Of a DNA stretch of 64,000 nt, positions 45,188 to 57,203 are shown piece after piece. The stretch is from Arabidopsis thaliana (Eukaryota; Streptophyta; Magnoliopsida; Brassicales; Brassicaceae). A program made the position numbers and the translations under genes. Below the pieces are notes generated by a model. That model was given only the letters and a program-made list of their open reading frames with translations, did no database searches and was not told the DNA's origin. Location of the stretch: assembly GCF_000001735.4 (NCBI RefSeq), contig NC_003074.8, positions 9,858,101 through 9,922,100 on the forward strand, read 5' to 3'. Every line of letters starts with the position of its first letter. Position 1 is the first letter of the stretch.

Positions 45188-45580
45188 CTATATCCAACTT
45201 TGCTCTTTATGCAGATTGTCTGTGTCATCATCAAATTTGGTCTTATAGATTCTTCTTAAATAGATCCCATCTTCTCTAGCTCTCCAATCCCATAAGCCAG
45301 AATTTTTAAATGCTCTAAAGCTCTGACTGTGACTAAATCCAGGCCCTTGTTTTAAGGTACACATAAAACGCGTTGTACCAAATAAATTATGAAAGAAATA
45401 ATCTGTAAATTGTCCTCCATTTGGTATTATTGTTGGACCAAGTACATCATTTTTGGAATAACACCTCATCCAAAGGGTCTTCTTATTTTTGAGTTCGTTG
45501 ACGATTCTGATTCCGGCGCCAGATACATGGCCAAACATGCAAAGACTAAAAAAAATAAAGAAAATTGTGAAATATTTCAT
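45188..45580 (-). CDS. S1 self-incompatibility-like (SPH) secreted protein, copy B
   Basis: Single-exon gene of 130 residues and the closest relative of copy A: GAGIRIVNELKNKKTLWMRC, then GPTIIPNGG, GTTRFMCTLKQGPGF and LWDWRAREDGIYLRR. A signal peptide covers about residues 1-21. The middle is slightly shorter than in copy A (no YSASDDGG stretch). The C-terminal tail YKTKFDDDTDNLHKEQSWI is unique to this copy. Same strand and orientation as A, C and D. Confidence 0.88.
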   Translation of the reverse strand: MKYFTIFFIFFSLCMFGHVSGAGIRIVNELKNKKTLWMRCYSKNDVLGPTIIPNGGQFTDYFFHNLFGTTRFMCTLKQGPGFSHSQSFRAFKNSGLWDWRAREDGIYLRRIYKTKFDDDTDNLHKEQSWI

Positions 45581-46197
45581 TTTTTCTGTAGAGAAATTTT
45601 GATTTTTTTTGTCGTGTTGACTTGTTTTTTTGTGTGTATTTATAACAACATCTATGTTGCTATTTTTGAATTTACAGTTTCTTGTTTTCTGTTAACATAA
45701 ATTTTCTATTAAATTTTGTCCAACAGAAAAAGTTTTCTATTAATAGTTAATATAACAAATCGGAGACTTTCAATATATGTTGGACAAAAATAAATGTATG
45801 AACTTCTAAGTACCAGCCTAGCAGAGGTTATCTCACCCGGATATTGTATCGCCACTTGCATTACATCATTTGCAGCAAATGATATGTCCACCAAAATGGA
45901 ATCTCAGATAAGTTGTTAATATTAACCTTCATAATCTATGTACTTATAATGTCTTTTATTTTGGCATAAACAAAAAGTGCAAATGCCGAATTAATCGATC
46001 AACTATATCTTAATAAACTATTTTTTTACAAGTACTTCAGGGCAATCCTATAGATTATAGAGTTCACTTTTTGTATACAACGCCTCACTACTTATGACAT
46101 CTACTAAAAATTATGAAATTTTAATTCTAAAGCTTGCCCTTTTTTCTCTAATAAATAAGTAGTAGTTTTTTTTTTCTTTTATTGTTTCCAATAAAAC

Positions 46198-46584
46198 TTA
46201 TAGCTAGTAACTAGGCAACAAATCCTCAAGAAAATAGATTTTATCATCTCTAGCTAACTAATTATATGATGATCTACCCTTAACAAACAAACCTTTCGCA
46301 TGATATGTAGTAAAACCTATAAAATTCTTATAATCAGGTCCTTTATATATGTCGCACCAAAATCCCGTCGTTCCCCAAACGTTGGTTTAAAGCTGAATGA
46401 CATAACTTTTCCATTTTTGATATATTTTATACCTATATTGTTTTTATATATATACAATGCACCTTGACGATTTTCTTGCTTTTGCGACTGAATTCGGTCA
46501 TGACCGTAAACATAGATTTTTTCATGTATACATCACCAATATGCAAAGCCCAAAAAGAAATAGAAAGATTGAGAGATTTTTCAT
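46198..46584 (-). pseudogene. S1-like (SPH) pseudogene, copy C
   Basis: The minus strand begins MKNLSIFLFLFGLCI, as in copy D. It continues with recognisable blocks (VWGTTGFWCDIYKGPDYKNF, YNxLARDDKIYF) but stops occur soon after the signal peptide and again inside the domain, so no full-length product is possible. It is clearly a tandem duplicate of copy D, because both coding remnants and the flanks on each side align. Confidence 0.85.
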
Positions 46585-47410
46585 TGTTATATAGAATACT
46601 TTTGTTTAGGTAAACTAGTTAGTTTTCTCTTTGAAGTGTTATATATACACATGCTGGTATTTTAGCAATTACATTTCTCTTTATTATTTTAAATTTTCTA
46701 TTAATAGTTGAGGTAGCAACTCAATACAAACTAATGATTGATAGTTGACAAATGATCTGCGTATTGGACTTTTGTGTAATTAATTATAGATATAAGTCTT
46801 TTCGCTTATAAACATGTTATTGTTTATACTTATACTTATAGTTGACAAATAAGTCTTTAGTATAGTTTGTAGTATTTTGAGTAATATGTTTTTGTAACGC
46901 AGCTTCAATCATCATCCAGCTCTCGAGATGAGAGACCCTAACAACAGAAACAAATTTGAAGAAGAAACTAACAAACTTTTCTTGGTTATGAATCCACAAA
47001 TGATCTTCAGCTCTGTTTATAGCTTCACAACTTGATCAACTTTCTTCTCTCAATTTCAGATTCACCCAATCATCGTTTGCCAAGTCACTACTCATATTCC
47101 CACCAATCAGTTCTTAAGAAAACCTCCACGTCAGTCACTCTTATGCTTCATTTTCATGTATCATGGCTTTAAATACACTAGAATTACCCATTTTTCGTCT
47201 CAGCTTGTTTTATAAATAACTTGAGCAATATGAAACACTTTTGAAACTATATCTTAATACAGTAAAAAATTTCTTTTACGAGTACTTTTGAGCAAAACAA
47301 GATTTCAGAGCCCACCTTTATACTTATTGTAACATCTACTAAAAATTATGAAATTTTAATTCTAGAGCTTGCCCTTTTTTTCTCTAATAAATAAAGTAGT
47401 AGTTTTTTTT
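46585..47410. repeat. Duplicated flanks of SPH copies C and D
   Basis: 46600-46830 (upstream of C) matches 48650-48900 (upstream of D): AAACTAGTTAGTTTT, GAAGTGTTATAT, AATGATTGATAGTTGACAAA, AAACATGTTATTGTTTATAC. 47190-47250 matches 49127-49185, at the 3' end of the neighbouring Atos-like gene (CAGCTTGTTTTATA-ATAACTTGAGCAA). 47330-47409 matches 46100-46175 downstream of C (ACATCTACTAAAAATTATGA). The C and D units are therefore tandem duplicates that include a bit of the neighbour's 3' end. Confidence 0.7.
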
Positions 47411-48195
47411 TGGGTACTATGAATAACATATCTATACTAATATTACAGAAGAACCTAAATAAAATCATATTAGTTTTGTAAGATATAACGTTACAATGCT
47501 TTAGAAAAAAAATTATAACGACCGATTTAATTTACGAGTTATAAAGTCAATTTATGGGTCTACTCACAAATCCTTTTTCTTCTAAACGTTAACACAAAAT
47601 CTAAAGTAGCAATATCACTTATTTTAAAATCTAAGACATTTCTATTTTTCCAATTGAATATACCATTATTTTCATTAATATGACATATTGCTTTAGTAAA
47701 CTTATAAAAATGAAGGTTTGTTATATTTAATTTTTGATATTCCATTTTTTCTAATTTAAAAAAGAATAATTTTCCAAATACAGAAGAAATAAATGTTTAC
47801 TATATATATATTTAGAAATGTTTAGTCTATATATTTGTTCTGTTTGTTCTAATACAAACTGTTATTGTAGCTCAATGATTGAGAATTTCATATGAGTGCA
47901 ACATGTCAGCAATTTGAATCGTCACAAATGCTATATTCGTCTTATTTTTTAATGAAATAATGTTGGCAGAAGACTTCAAATGACGTCGTTTTCATTTAAC
48001 GGAGATTTCTAGCTGATTGTTAAACCCATAAACGTCTAATTAACAAAAACTTTATAAGGTGTCTAGAATGACCCACTTAACGAAACTTGACATTTTTATC
48101 GAAAAGTGAAACTAAAGTTTACGATTAAATGACGTTTCGAAAATTCATATTTTTTATCCCAAATTTTATAGTTTACATTTTCTTACATTTTTGCC
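47411..48195. mobile_element. Insertion splitting the 3' flank of SPH copy D
   Basis: Compared with copy C, about 785 bp interrupts the D flank between the AGTAGTTTTTTTT run and CTTTTATTGTTTC. The inserted DNA begins near TCTATACTAATATTACAGAAG (47431, Helitron-5'-like), but I found no Helitron 3' hairpin. It contains a SINE-like tRNA-derived stretch at 47861-47950 and an ATGACGTCGTTTTCATTTAACG motif. Probably a compound of several old elements. Confidence 0.5.
47861..47950 (+). mobile_element. tRNA-derived SINE-like segment (RathE type)
   Basis: GTAGCTCAATGATTGAG resembles a pol III A box and CAGCAATTTGAATCG a degenerate B box (GGTTCGAATCC). The two are about 40 bases apart, and a T-rich end follows (CTTATTTTTT at 47941). 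That arrangement is typical of Brassicaceae RathE SINEs. No target duplication was established. Confidence 0.45.
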
Positions 48196-48233
48196 ATTTC
48201 TTTTTCTCTTTTCTTTTATTGTTTCAGTAAAAC

Positions 48234-48635
48234 TTATAGCCAATAAGTTTTATAGTAGCTAGGCAACGAATCCTTATGAAAATAGATTCCATCATCTCTA
48301 GCTAACCAATTATACGATGATCCATCTTTGGCGAACAAACCTATAGCTTGATATGCAGTAATACCTCTATAACGCTTATAATCAGGTCCTTTATATAAGT
48401 TGCACCAAAATTCCGTCGTTCCCCAAAAGTTGGTCTTGAAGCTGAATGACATAACTTCTCCAATTTTGAGATATTTTACACCAATATCGTTGTTTTTGGA
48501 TTTACAATGCACCTTGAGGATATTCTTGTTTTTGGGATTTAATTCATTCTTGACCGTAATCGTAGATTTTTTTCCGTATACATCACTAATCATGCAAAGC
48601 CCAACAACAAATAGAAAGATTGAGAGGTTTTTCAT
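48234..48635 (-). CDS. S1 self-incompatibility-like (SPH) secreted protein, copy D
   Basis: Single exon, 133 residues. Signal peptide MKNLSIFLFVVGLCMISDVYG, then ITVKNELNPKNKNILKVHCK (first Cys), then KYLKIGEVMSFSFKTNFWGT, FWCNLYKGPDYKRYRG (second Cys) and NWLARDDGIYF. It belongs to a different SPH subgroup from copies A and B (KxHCKSK instead of MRCYSK), so the array holds two subtypes. Copy C is its dead twin. Confidence 0.88.
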   Translation of the reverse strand: MKNLSIFLFVVGLCMISDVYGKKSTITVKNELNPKNKNILKVHCKSKNNDIGVKYLKIGEVMSFSFKTNFWGTTEFWCNLYKGPDYKRYRGITAYQAIGLFAKDGSSYNWLARDDGIYFHKDSLPSYYKTYWL

Positions 48636-49355
48636 TTCTTGGTATTTGTTTTTGAATTTTTTGCTATATTTATTTGTAGGTAATTAAACTAGTTAGTTTT
48701 ATGTTTGAAGTGTTATATACACACATACTTGTATTTCTATTATTGTAAATATTCTATTAATAATTGAGGTAACAAACTCAATACAAAAATAATGATTGAT
48801 AGTTGACAAATGATCTGTGTATTGGATTTTTTTGTACTAATTAGTTACAGATTTAAGTCTTTTTGCTAAAAATAAACATGTTATTGTTTATACTTACTTC
48901 CGCATCGTTTATAGTATTTTTTAGTTATGTTTTTGTAAAAACAATCTATTTTTTTTATTTAGTTAAAGTGATATTTTCACATTTTCAATATAAGAAATAT
49001 ATGTATATATGTTTCGTTTAGTTAATCTTACAATAAAATGATTATTTCATTGTTGTATTGATAATTTATCAAAACCAAACTAAACCGTGTTCGTCCTTGG
49101 CTCTGACACTATCACAATAAAATTATCCCTTTTTCGTACCAGCTTGTTTTATAGATAACTTGAGCAAAAAGAAACCCTTTTGAAACTCGGTTTTATTATT
49201 ATTCAGTTTTACGAGAACCCGGAAATGGTAAACTGTACAAAGTGGGTCAGAGCCATTCTGATTTGTGACTATAAATTTGTATGTACAGAAAAAGTCCATT
49301 GATTTCTTCTTAAACAAGAAAATCATTGAGCTTGTGTAACCATGAAGTTAAGTTC

Positions 49356-52300
49356 TCACTCGGTGATGTCGAAGTATCTTGGGTTTTCAGGGTAATGGTA
49401 CTCGACATTCAACTGCAACACAGACAAATAAATGATTTTTGTTATCACTTTTACAAAAATAAAACTCAACTAATTTTAGCTATTTGCTGATTTGCAAAAC
49501 GATGGTCAACACTCAAAACACACAAATCTCATACGTACCTTTCCTTCATCGGAATCTGTGTGACGTTGAGGAAACACGACTCTTAAGTCATTGTACAGAT
49601 AGAATCTCCTCTTCCCATCTGAATCCAAGTTTTTCTTTTGCCCCGTGGATTCGGTTTCTTCAGATTTCTTTGAACTTTTCTTAGGTAATGGGCAAAGAAA
49701 TCTCAGATGAAGAGCGTAGCGTAGAGCACCAGAACCACCGTTACATTCTTTCGACGGCTTTAAACAGATTTTTCCACTTTCATGCAACACATCTCCTTCC
49801 ACTGAATCTACTGAATCAGATCCTTCACAACTCTCTTTGTCCCCATGTTTAGAGTTTTCTTTTTCCAAGCTTGTGGCTTTTCTAGTGTTCTCTTGCGTTG
49901 CTTCACTAGTTGGATTAGATGATCCCAGTGTAACCTTTTGGCGCAAGAACGTCTGCATAATACCAAAAAAAAACGAAAACTAATGTTCAAACTTCAATTT
50001 CCATACAACAGAGAACATGCAATGATGAGTTCAAAAGGCGAAACAAGAGCAAATGAAAACTACGACTTCATCAAGTTTTGCTTGAAGCCTAGTGCTTTCC
50101 CAGAAGTGATACAATTACTCTTTATGTCTATAGCAGACACATTATATCATTCCCTAATGATTTTAGTTTCCACAAAAAAAAAAACTCATTTCCTCTTCTT
50201 AAAATGAAAACAAATAAAACGGTGTTATCTTTTATGTTCTCTATTACCTTTGTTCCAGCTGGCATATCAGTCAAGTCATAGTTACAGAGGAAGGTGTGAA
50301 GAGGTGTTTTCTCAGGGTTACTAAGAACCTGCAATAGAACAGTTTATGTCATGAGTGAAGATTCAGAAGCTTTTTGACACTATCTATCAGCAACATTGAC
50401 AAACAGTTTAACTTAGCCTATTAGACATATTTAGCACTGACACTTGACATGGATTACAATTACAAATGTTTAGGTGACGATTCAACATTCAAAGAAATGT
50501 CTAACTCATACTTCATACGCACTTGGCTATTTGGAATCCAGGGAGAATTGCAGAATGCAGCTGTTAACCCACTAATTAGTCTTTTAAAATCATTTACACG
50601 AGAAAATTGCGGTTATGACGAATGATATCTACTGCAACCGGCAAATGAGCTTTTAGCCATACCTTGATAATCCAGTAGCATCTATACTAAACGCAGAATA
50701 AATAGAACAAAAAAAATAAAGAGAAAGGAGATACCAGTTGAATCCGACCCTTCATGGGGATCCGCAGTTGGCTCTTCGAACTCTGGGCATCAGAGTTCAT
50801 TTGACTTGTTTTCACTTTTTGGCCCCAGAATTTGTTCAATTTAGATCCTCCAGCGAGATCTATGGAGGCGTAGTATAACAAGAGGCAATCATCACCAGCA
50901 CTAGTTACTGAGAATGGAAGCTTCTGTGATTTTGGAGAGATGTTTCCCCCAGCAATACTAAGAACGGCAAGAAAGCCGTCAATCTTCTGTACACAAAAAG
51001 CAGACAGAAGTCAAGAATCTAAATTACAAAACAAACAAAAAAGTGATAACGACTTTTTCCTTTTAGTTGTTGCATATATACAATAAAAACTATAAACAGT
51101 CTTCTGCTATAGCCAGTTTTACCAATCCTCAATTTCTAATGCGGCACATTTTTCTTTCATTACTATCTTTTGACATATAAAGTAAGTCATTAAAGCAGCA
51201 GAGTTGAAGATGAAAACCTGATTTGTTGGCCCGCATGACAATCGTCCTGTCAAGAGTGACTCCTCAAAAGAACCAACCAATGACCTCTGAATAGGCCGTC
51301 CACTCAAGCTTCTAATGAACCTTTTACATGGAGATGCAGGAGCTGATTCAGTACTTCTCTCCATTGAAAACGCTCTCCTAATGGCATATGCATCATCAAA
51401 CAATCTACGATCAACTCTTAATTCTGCTTCTTCACTGATATTCCTTAAATCTTCCAGTATTTTCCCAGTTTGGCAACTTCTTACAGCTTTTACTCTCTCA
51501 GAAAACTTCGGACCAAGTGGTGACAGACAAAGCGGCGGAGAGACAGATATTTCCTTATCACAAGGTAAGGGCTTATTGGGTGTGCTAGACGTTTCATATA
51601 GTGGGGAATATAAGCAAACCTCACCTCCTTTGACGGGTTGGCGGAGATCTACAGAGTCAAGCAATGGACCATCAGTGAAGACCATAGACGAGAGTCTACC
51701 ACTGTTTGAGACATTCTTCCACTCCCAGCAACTTGTGGTTGTAGGAGTAGTGGAGAGATGTAACCTACTAGGGGTATTAGCCTTTATGTGATCTTGTGCG
51801 ACAGAGTTGCAGAATCCATTAGACTGACCAGAATAAGTAATTTGTTGGTGGTTACCACAGCTGATATCATGCAGGTCACCTCTGAATTTGACAGGGAAAA
51901 GAGTATTTAAGGGGGAGAGTACTCGTTTCCTGACTAATGCTCCACCGATATCTACTCCTGCAACTCCAACAGTGGATGATAGAGAGTGATCAACAGCGAC
52001 ACTCGTTTGTTTGTTGTCCAGTGAGCTTGTTTCGCCTGACGCAAAACCAACTATCCTTCTAGCTCCAGTAAGACTCGAACTAACCTTACCTGCAGCATAA
52101 CTAGTCGATCCATGAGCACTTGATGAGGTAACAACACAAGTCCCACGGAATCTACACGAATCATCAGTGAACTCCAGAGGCTCCAATGATGTTTTTCTAT
52201 CAAACTCTGCAATGGAAGAGCAAATTCCTTCCTCACTTCCACTGTTAAGAACATCTGAATCATGGGAAGTAGCATACACAGGCAGACTTTGCGAAAGGCT

Positions 52301-52363
52301 ACAACTTGGAGTAGACAAAGCTTCCTGGGATTGTTCACTTGAAGCAGTCTGTGGCAGACCCAT
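49356..52363 (-). CDS. Atos/FAM214-like conserved nuclear protein
   Basis: Five coding exons on the minus strand: 52363-51218, 50986-50735, 50328-50248, 49952-49539 and 49412-49356, giving 649 residues with all phases closing. The N-terminal 350 residues are Ser-rich and disordered. The conserved part starts at about 355 with [20 protein letters not shown] and LTGRLS, passes through the Atos (DUF4210) core ([51 protein letters not shown]) and ends in the 'chromosome segregation' block [20 protein letters not shown]...[15 protein letters not shown]. Animal relatives (FAM214/ATOS) are transcriptional regulators; the plant role is unknown to me. The start is the first ATG ([11 protein letters not shown]) after a non-ATG open stretch. 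From memory the locus is At3g26890. Confidence 0.88.
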
Positions 52364-53540
52364 AACTAATGCTCTTATCAAGTAAAAGGGTTTATGGTCA
52401 CTTCTGAGATGTGAGTTTCCAAATCCCTAATTATCTAAAAACTCCCTAGAAACTACCAAATCCTTGAAAATAAACAATACTGACTAACTCTATCTCTAAC
52501 AGAACAATAAATAAAAATCTAGAATTATGTATCAGTCACAGGCATCCACAACTCGTGCATTGCTTGCTTACTGACCCGCATACAAGAAACCAAACACTTA
52601 ACATTTATCCGACATTGGTTTACGGCAGAACAGTCTGAAGTTACATGAAATGCAAGGGTGACAGATACAGAGTTCATTGCAGTTACCCTTTCCTGAAACA
52701 AATAAAACGGAGAAAGCGAATCAATGACACAGTAAGTAAATACAACCAAATTTGTTCTGCTAGACTGTTAACCTTAATCATCAATAGAACACAAAGTGCA
52801 GAAGTTAATCAGGAATGGTCAAAAGAAGTTATGACTAATTCCAGCTACAAGAATAAGAAACGATCAAACAAATCATGATCCGGAAACATACGCCATAAAA
52901 CCCAAATTATTAATAACACTACTAAGCAAGAAGAAGAGTTCATACAATAACAGCCATTCCAACAAAAATGATCATCACAAATTCTCAAGTGTTATAAGTT
53001 TCAAGCAAACATCACTATAATAAAAAAGTTAAGCAAAATACAAATAATCGAACACTGGGAAAAAAATCTTCCACAAGTGATCAAACAAATCAATGATCCA
53101 CATGAGCGTTCACAAAATGAAACAGAGAGATTGCAACGGGATAAACTTGTGATCAAATCAATCTGATCAAAAATACTTAAGAATGTTTCACATAGGAGAC
53201 AAATAATCACCAGAAAAAAAAAAAAAAAAAATCAGCTCATCAACAACAACAGCATCGTAAAACTCACAACACCGATGCAATCATGAAACTCTTAACGACC
53301 ATGAAAAGACGCACCGATGACGCAACCGGTTCAACAAAACATTTCAGACGAACAAGTTCCCCAAAATCGGAATCATTCACATAAATAAACCCTCTGGATC
53401 CAAAATTAGAATCAAACTCAAAATCAAGAAGAAGAGACGAATCCAAAAGGTAAGAGAAGAAGAATCTTCAAAGAGGTGCGTGAGAGAAAGAAGAAGCAAG
53501 AGGTACCTCTCTCTCTTCTTCTCTTATCTTTCAATCTGTT
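52364..53540 (-). promoter_or_regulatory. 5' leader region of the Atos-like gene
   Basis: Purine/pyrimidine-biased DNA between the start codon and the GAAGAAGAATCTTC/AGAGAGAAAG leader-like stretch at about 53440-53530. It probably contains one or more 5' UTR introns (GT...AG possibilities near 53510 and 52390), but I could not fix them. No separate gene recognised. Confidence 0.4.
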
Positions 53541-53959
53541 TTTTTTATATAACAAATCCCAATAAGCTCATCGCCATTAACATCGCTCTCTTTTTCTTTT
53601 TTCTTCTAATTACCATTTTTTAACCTTTATCAAAATACGTTAAAGTTTGTTTTTCCCAGATTAAAAACATTCTTTGATTCTTTTTTTTATACAATGAAAG
53701 CTCAAATTTCAAATTTCAAAGCATAGAAACAAGAATTTCTCATACTTTTTATTACATTAGATCTTTAATTAATCTATAAACAAAAATAAACCTTACCGTT
53801 TTTATTGTCTTTTTACCGTAAGAAAAAAACAACTCAAACGAACAGAGAAAAAATGGAGAATTAATTATGTTTTGTTTTTAAAAGACGGGAGAGACAAGAA
53901 AGCTGTTGGGAATTGGGATGAGCTATTTTGTGCCCTTTCACTATTTCTCACTCTTATCC

Positions 53960-54010
53960 ATTAGTGGGCCATAATCAAGGCCCACATACTAGTGGATCAA
54001 TATATTAAGC
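53960..54010 (-). promoter_or_regulatory. GGCCCA/TGGGCC motifs upstream of the Atos-like gene
   Basis: TGGGCC (53966-53971) and GGCCCA (53979-53984) followed by a CACGTGAG element (about 54030) lie between the 3' end of SKL1 and the Atos-like leader. Site II type motifs mark promoters of growth-associated genes. Assignment to the minus-strand gene follows from its position. Confidence 0.4.
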
Positions 54011-54213
54011 CCAGCACGTTATCGATCTCACGTGAGAGAAGGCGACAGATTGATGATCCTTCTCCTCCACCACCCAAAGCTGAGCCTCTTTGTATAACAC
54101 ATGTCGACTATGAAATTAAAAATCATATGAGTGATTTTATGCAAAAAAAGCTATATTAATGTCGAGATGATATACAACATAAATCATACTATGAATGAGA
54201 GTGTAAAATCGAC

Positions 54214-56324
54214 CTAGAAAGGTCGAGAAGCTTCTTCCATCATTTTCTTCACTCTTGTCAACTTCTCTATTTCTTTCAGAATCTGAAGAACATTGTTCAT
54301 AAAATTTTAACATTTGTAACCATAAGTTAAAATGATAACCAAAAAGAGCTCAAGACTTTACCTCCAAAGCAATGTCTTCAGAAGTTACTGCTTCCAAGTC
54401 TTCAAATTCTAGCTTTGTAGCTATTTCTGTTTCCGTGTAACAAAGCAGAATCAGTCACATAATAAAAATTGTCATGAATATTATTTGACTTGTGATAGAT
54501 CCTTACTTTCAAGGGAAATGGATACATCTGCTGTTTCGTAACCCTTTCTTGATTTCTCGTAACTCGCTTTTAGTGTGTCAAACAACTGGATTCATCCATC
54601 ATGAAAGTCAGTTTCTCTGTAATAAGGCCAAATAGGAAATTTATGCAGCTCAGAGGAAAGAAGGAAGAAAAACCTCAGGGGAAGGTTCTGAGTGGAATGA
54701 ATCATCATCCCCTTTAGCAGTGATATCCAGAGGAACATCGATCCATATGGAGATCCCGTGTCTAAGAAGTGCACTGTTCAAATATTTACGATCAAATGAG
54801 AACAGACGGGAGAGATATTAAACAGATATAAGCAGCGTGTGTATGTCTTCTAAAAGAATGAACTGCTAGAGAGAAACTAGTGAAACTTATATAGAACATA
54901 CAGATTTCTCAAGCTTTGGACCGCACCATCTCCAGCGCAAACTACAAGCCGACCCATAGATGATAGCTGCTTCAGCACTTCAGTCTGCAGAAACATGTTA
55001 GAAAGTCATCGTCAAAAACCATTTTTGTAAGTGCGATCAATACTCTTTCAGGAACTGGACCAGAGATGCATTTGTACGATAAAAATGCAGATCAAACGAT
55101 ATATAGTTTACCTCTGATTCTTGAAAAGCCTTCTCATCAGCTTCCTTCAAAGCTTGAGCAGACACATTTCCACCAGCCGCCTCTGTGATCAAATTATCAC
55201 TACCCAATCAAAGTAAACTAAAGTTAGAGTAATGTGAAAGTACTTACAAACATTCAATGTGAATTTATTTCAAGACGAGGAGAAACATTATGGTGGCAAC
55301 GGACAACCCTATGTTATGGAGGTAAAGGTCCAAAAGAGAGAGCTTAGAGCTTAAAGCTTAACACTAATGCTCGGATAAACTGGATTGCACAAGGATAAAT
55401 TGGATTGAAACGAAGATAAATACAGTTAGTAACAGTAAGAAATGTCTGAAATTCAGGCCACTCTAAACAACTATAAGGGTTTCAAAAAAAAACTAAAAGT
55501 AGAACTTATGATGAACTTATGAGTGCTTACCTATCAAAGTAGTAATATCGTAATGCCTCAGCCAAAAGCTTCCCCGTGTTCGTTTTAATAGAGTTATTAA
55601 TTCCTATTCCAAATTGTTAATGCTCACACATCAGTATCCATCCATATGAAGTACACACTTCAAAAACGGGAGCTTGCAGCTTAAAAAATCTTAGCCAAGC
55701 CGGCCTTACCAACCAGAAATATGGAAGCTCCTTTCAGTTCAGGGGCTATGTCCATAGCTTTCCTCTGAGTTTCAGACGGAAAATGGTTAAGGAACTTCTG
55801 AAGTAAAGAGGAAGCAAAAGCTGGTTACATCTGTATAAGATGGTTCTTATGAAAACTCTCACCTTTACAACATCAATGGGATCCGAATCAACAACACTGA
55901 TCCCTACGCAACAAAGAATAAACCGAAACAAAACATTTAGATAACTTAGTAAAATTTCTTCGTTTGTTAGAGTAGCAATTTACTAATAGCATCAATGTAA
56001 GACAAAAAAAACACACCAAAATTTAGACTAATTCAGCATCAGACATATCGTCGAACAGTTGGTACACAATCAATCTAACGATTTCGCTAGACTTAGGCAT
56101 CTCTCAAGTTCCAAATTAGGGTTTGAAAACTAACCAGTAGAGGCGGATTGATCTGCGAGAGACCGAGACGGAGCTATACGACTGTGACAAGAAATGAGTC
56201 TAGTAGAAGAAGAAGACAGCAACGGCTTGCAGAGAGTAGTTCGAGCTTGAGGAGAGAGCAAGGGAAGAAGACGAGGAACGAATCCAGTTAAAGTTAGAGA
56301 AGCAGACGCAGAGAAGATCTCCAT
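54214..56324 (-). CDS. SKL1: Shikimate kinase-like 1, plastid protein
   Basis: Ten coding exons on the minus strand: 56324-56135, 55903-55863, 55797-55710, 55603-55531, 55199-55112, 54984-54902, 54773-54674, 54585-54507, 54426-54362 and 54282-54214, giving 291 residues with all phases closing. The N-terminus (MEIFSASASLTLTGF, Ser/Arg-rich to about residue 60) looks like a chloroplast transit peptide. The kinase fold remains (IFLVG, YYYFDSDNLI, GDGAVQSLRNLALLRHG, WIDVPLDI). The P-loop is degenerate: GINNSIKTNTGKL in place of GMMGSGKST, and the DxD/E and shikimate-binding Arg residues are not all kept. SKL1 is known to lack shikimate kinase activity and to be needed for chloroplast development. 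Confidence in exon edges is high, though I remember a somewhat shorter annotated protein. Confidence 0.9.
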
Positions 56325-57203
56325 TGACGACGACGAATGCTCTCTTAAGCTCCTTCTCTCCCTCCTTCCTCTAGTCCCAAGATATCCGCCACGTATTAAT
56401 TTCTTTTATCATATGTTTGTGGAAATTTTATTAAGAAATAAATTTTAAAAATATATATATATATCAAATAAAAAATTAAAATAAATTTATAGACTTAATT
56501 TTTGTTATTCTGCATAAATAAATTTAAGAGGGAGGGAAAACCTCTCCATTGCTTATCCATCCTGATTTTCTCGTTTTACATCCGTTTCTTTTCAAATAGG
56601 TGTAGGTGATCGCCTAAAACCACTGGGATTTGAATGAATGTTATAGTAAAAGTAGTCTAAACAGCTAACGAATTAGGCCATCTTATTCTTAAGGTGAACA
56701 TCAATCCATCGCGGCAGATTTCTTTTATTTTTCTCGATCGTGCTACAGACTGAAATTTGTGAACGATAAATAAAAGCGGTCTAATCCGCAAATCCTAGAT
56801 GTCGAGATGACGTTTAAACTATAGAAGTTACCTTTTTACGCGTTGGAACTATGCATTTTGTATTAGACGGTTTTACGCTATCTTAAACGCACTTTGGGGG
56901 CCTTCCCATCCCGACAACGGAAATGGACAGACATAGACTTAGTTTCATACGTTATATACTTTTGCATTTTTGAAAATTTTATTTTGAGGTTTCGGATATA
57001 GAAGGGGATGAAAGAAGAAAAATTGAGGGGATTGAAAATGAAAAGGGAATAAAGAGCAGAGGCTTCAGATTTACAATGGGAAAAAAAAAAGGAGATTAAC
57101 CAACTAAAGAATAATACATATACTGACTTCTATATTCACTTGTGAAGATCTCTGAATTTGTACAATCAGCGTTTTGGTCAAACGTGACGCAGACGCGGAA
57201 GCC
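56325..57203. other. SKL1 upstream region and spacer
   Basis: SKL1 promoter and short 5' leader, then AT-rich DNA, then a more balanced stretch (56560-56940) without recognisable coding sequence. The last 200 bases are the 3' region of the BAR-like gene. Nothing else seen. Confidence 0.5.

Noticed and set aside
47431-48195. Complete Helitron in the SPH copy D flank
   Set aside because: The TCTATACTAATATTA start is suggestive, but no hairpin plus CTAG/T end was found, so only a fragment is possible.
51315-51791. 158-codon plus-strand frame opposite the Atos-like gene
   Set aside because: Antisense shadow of the long first coding exon of the minus-strand gene.
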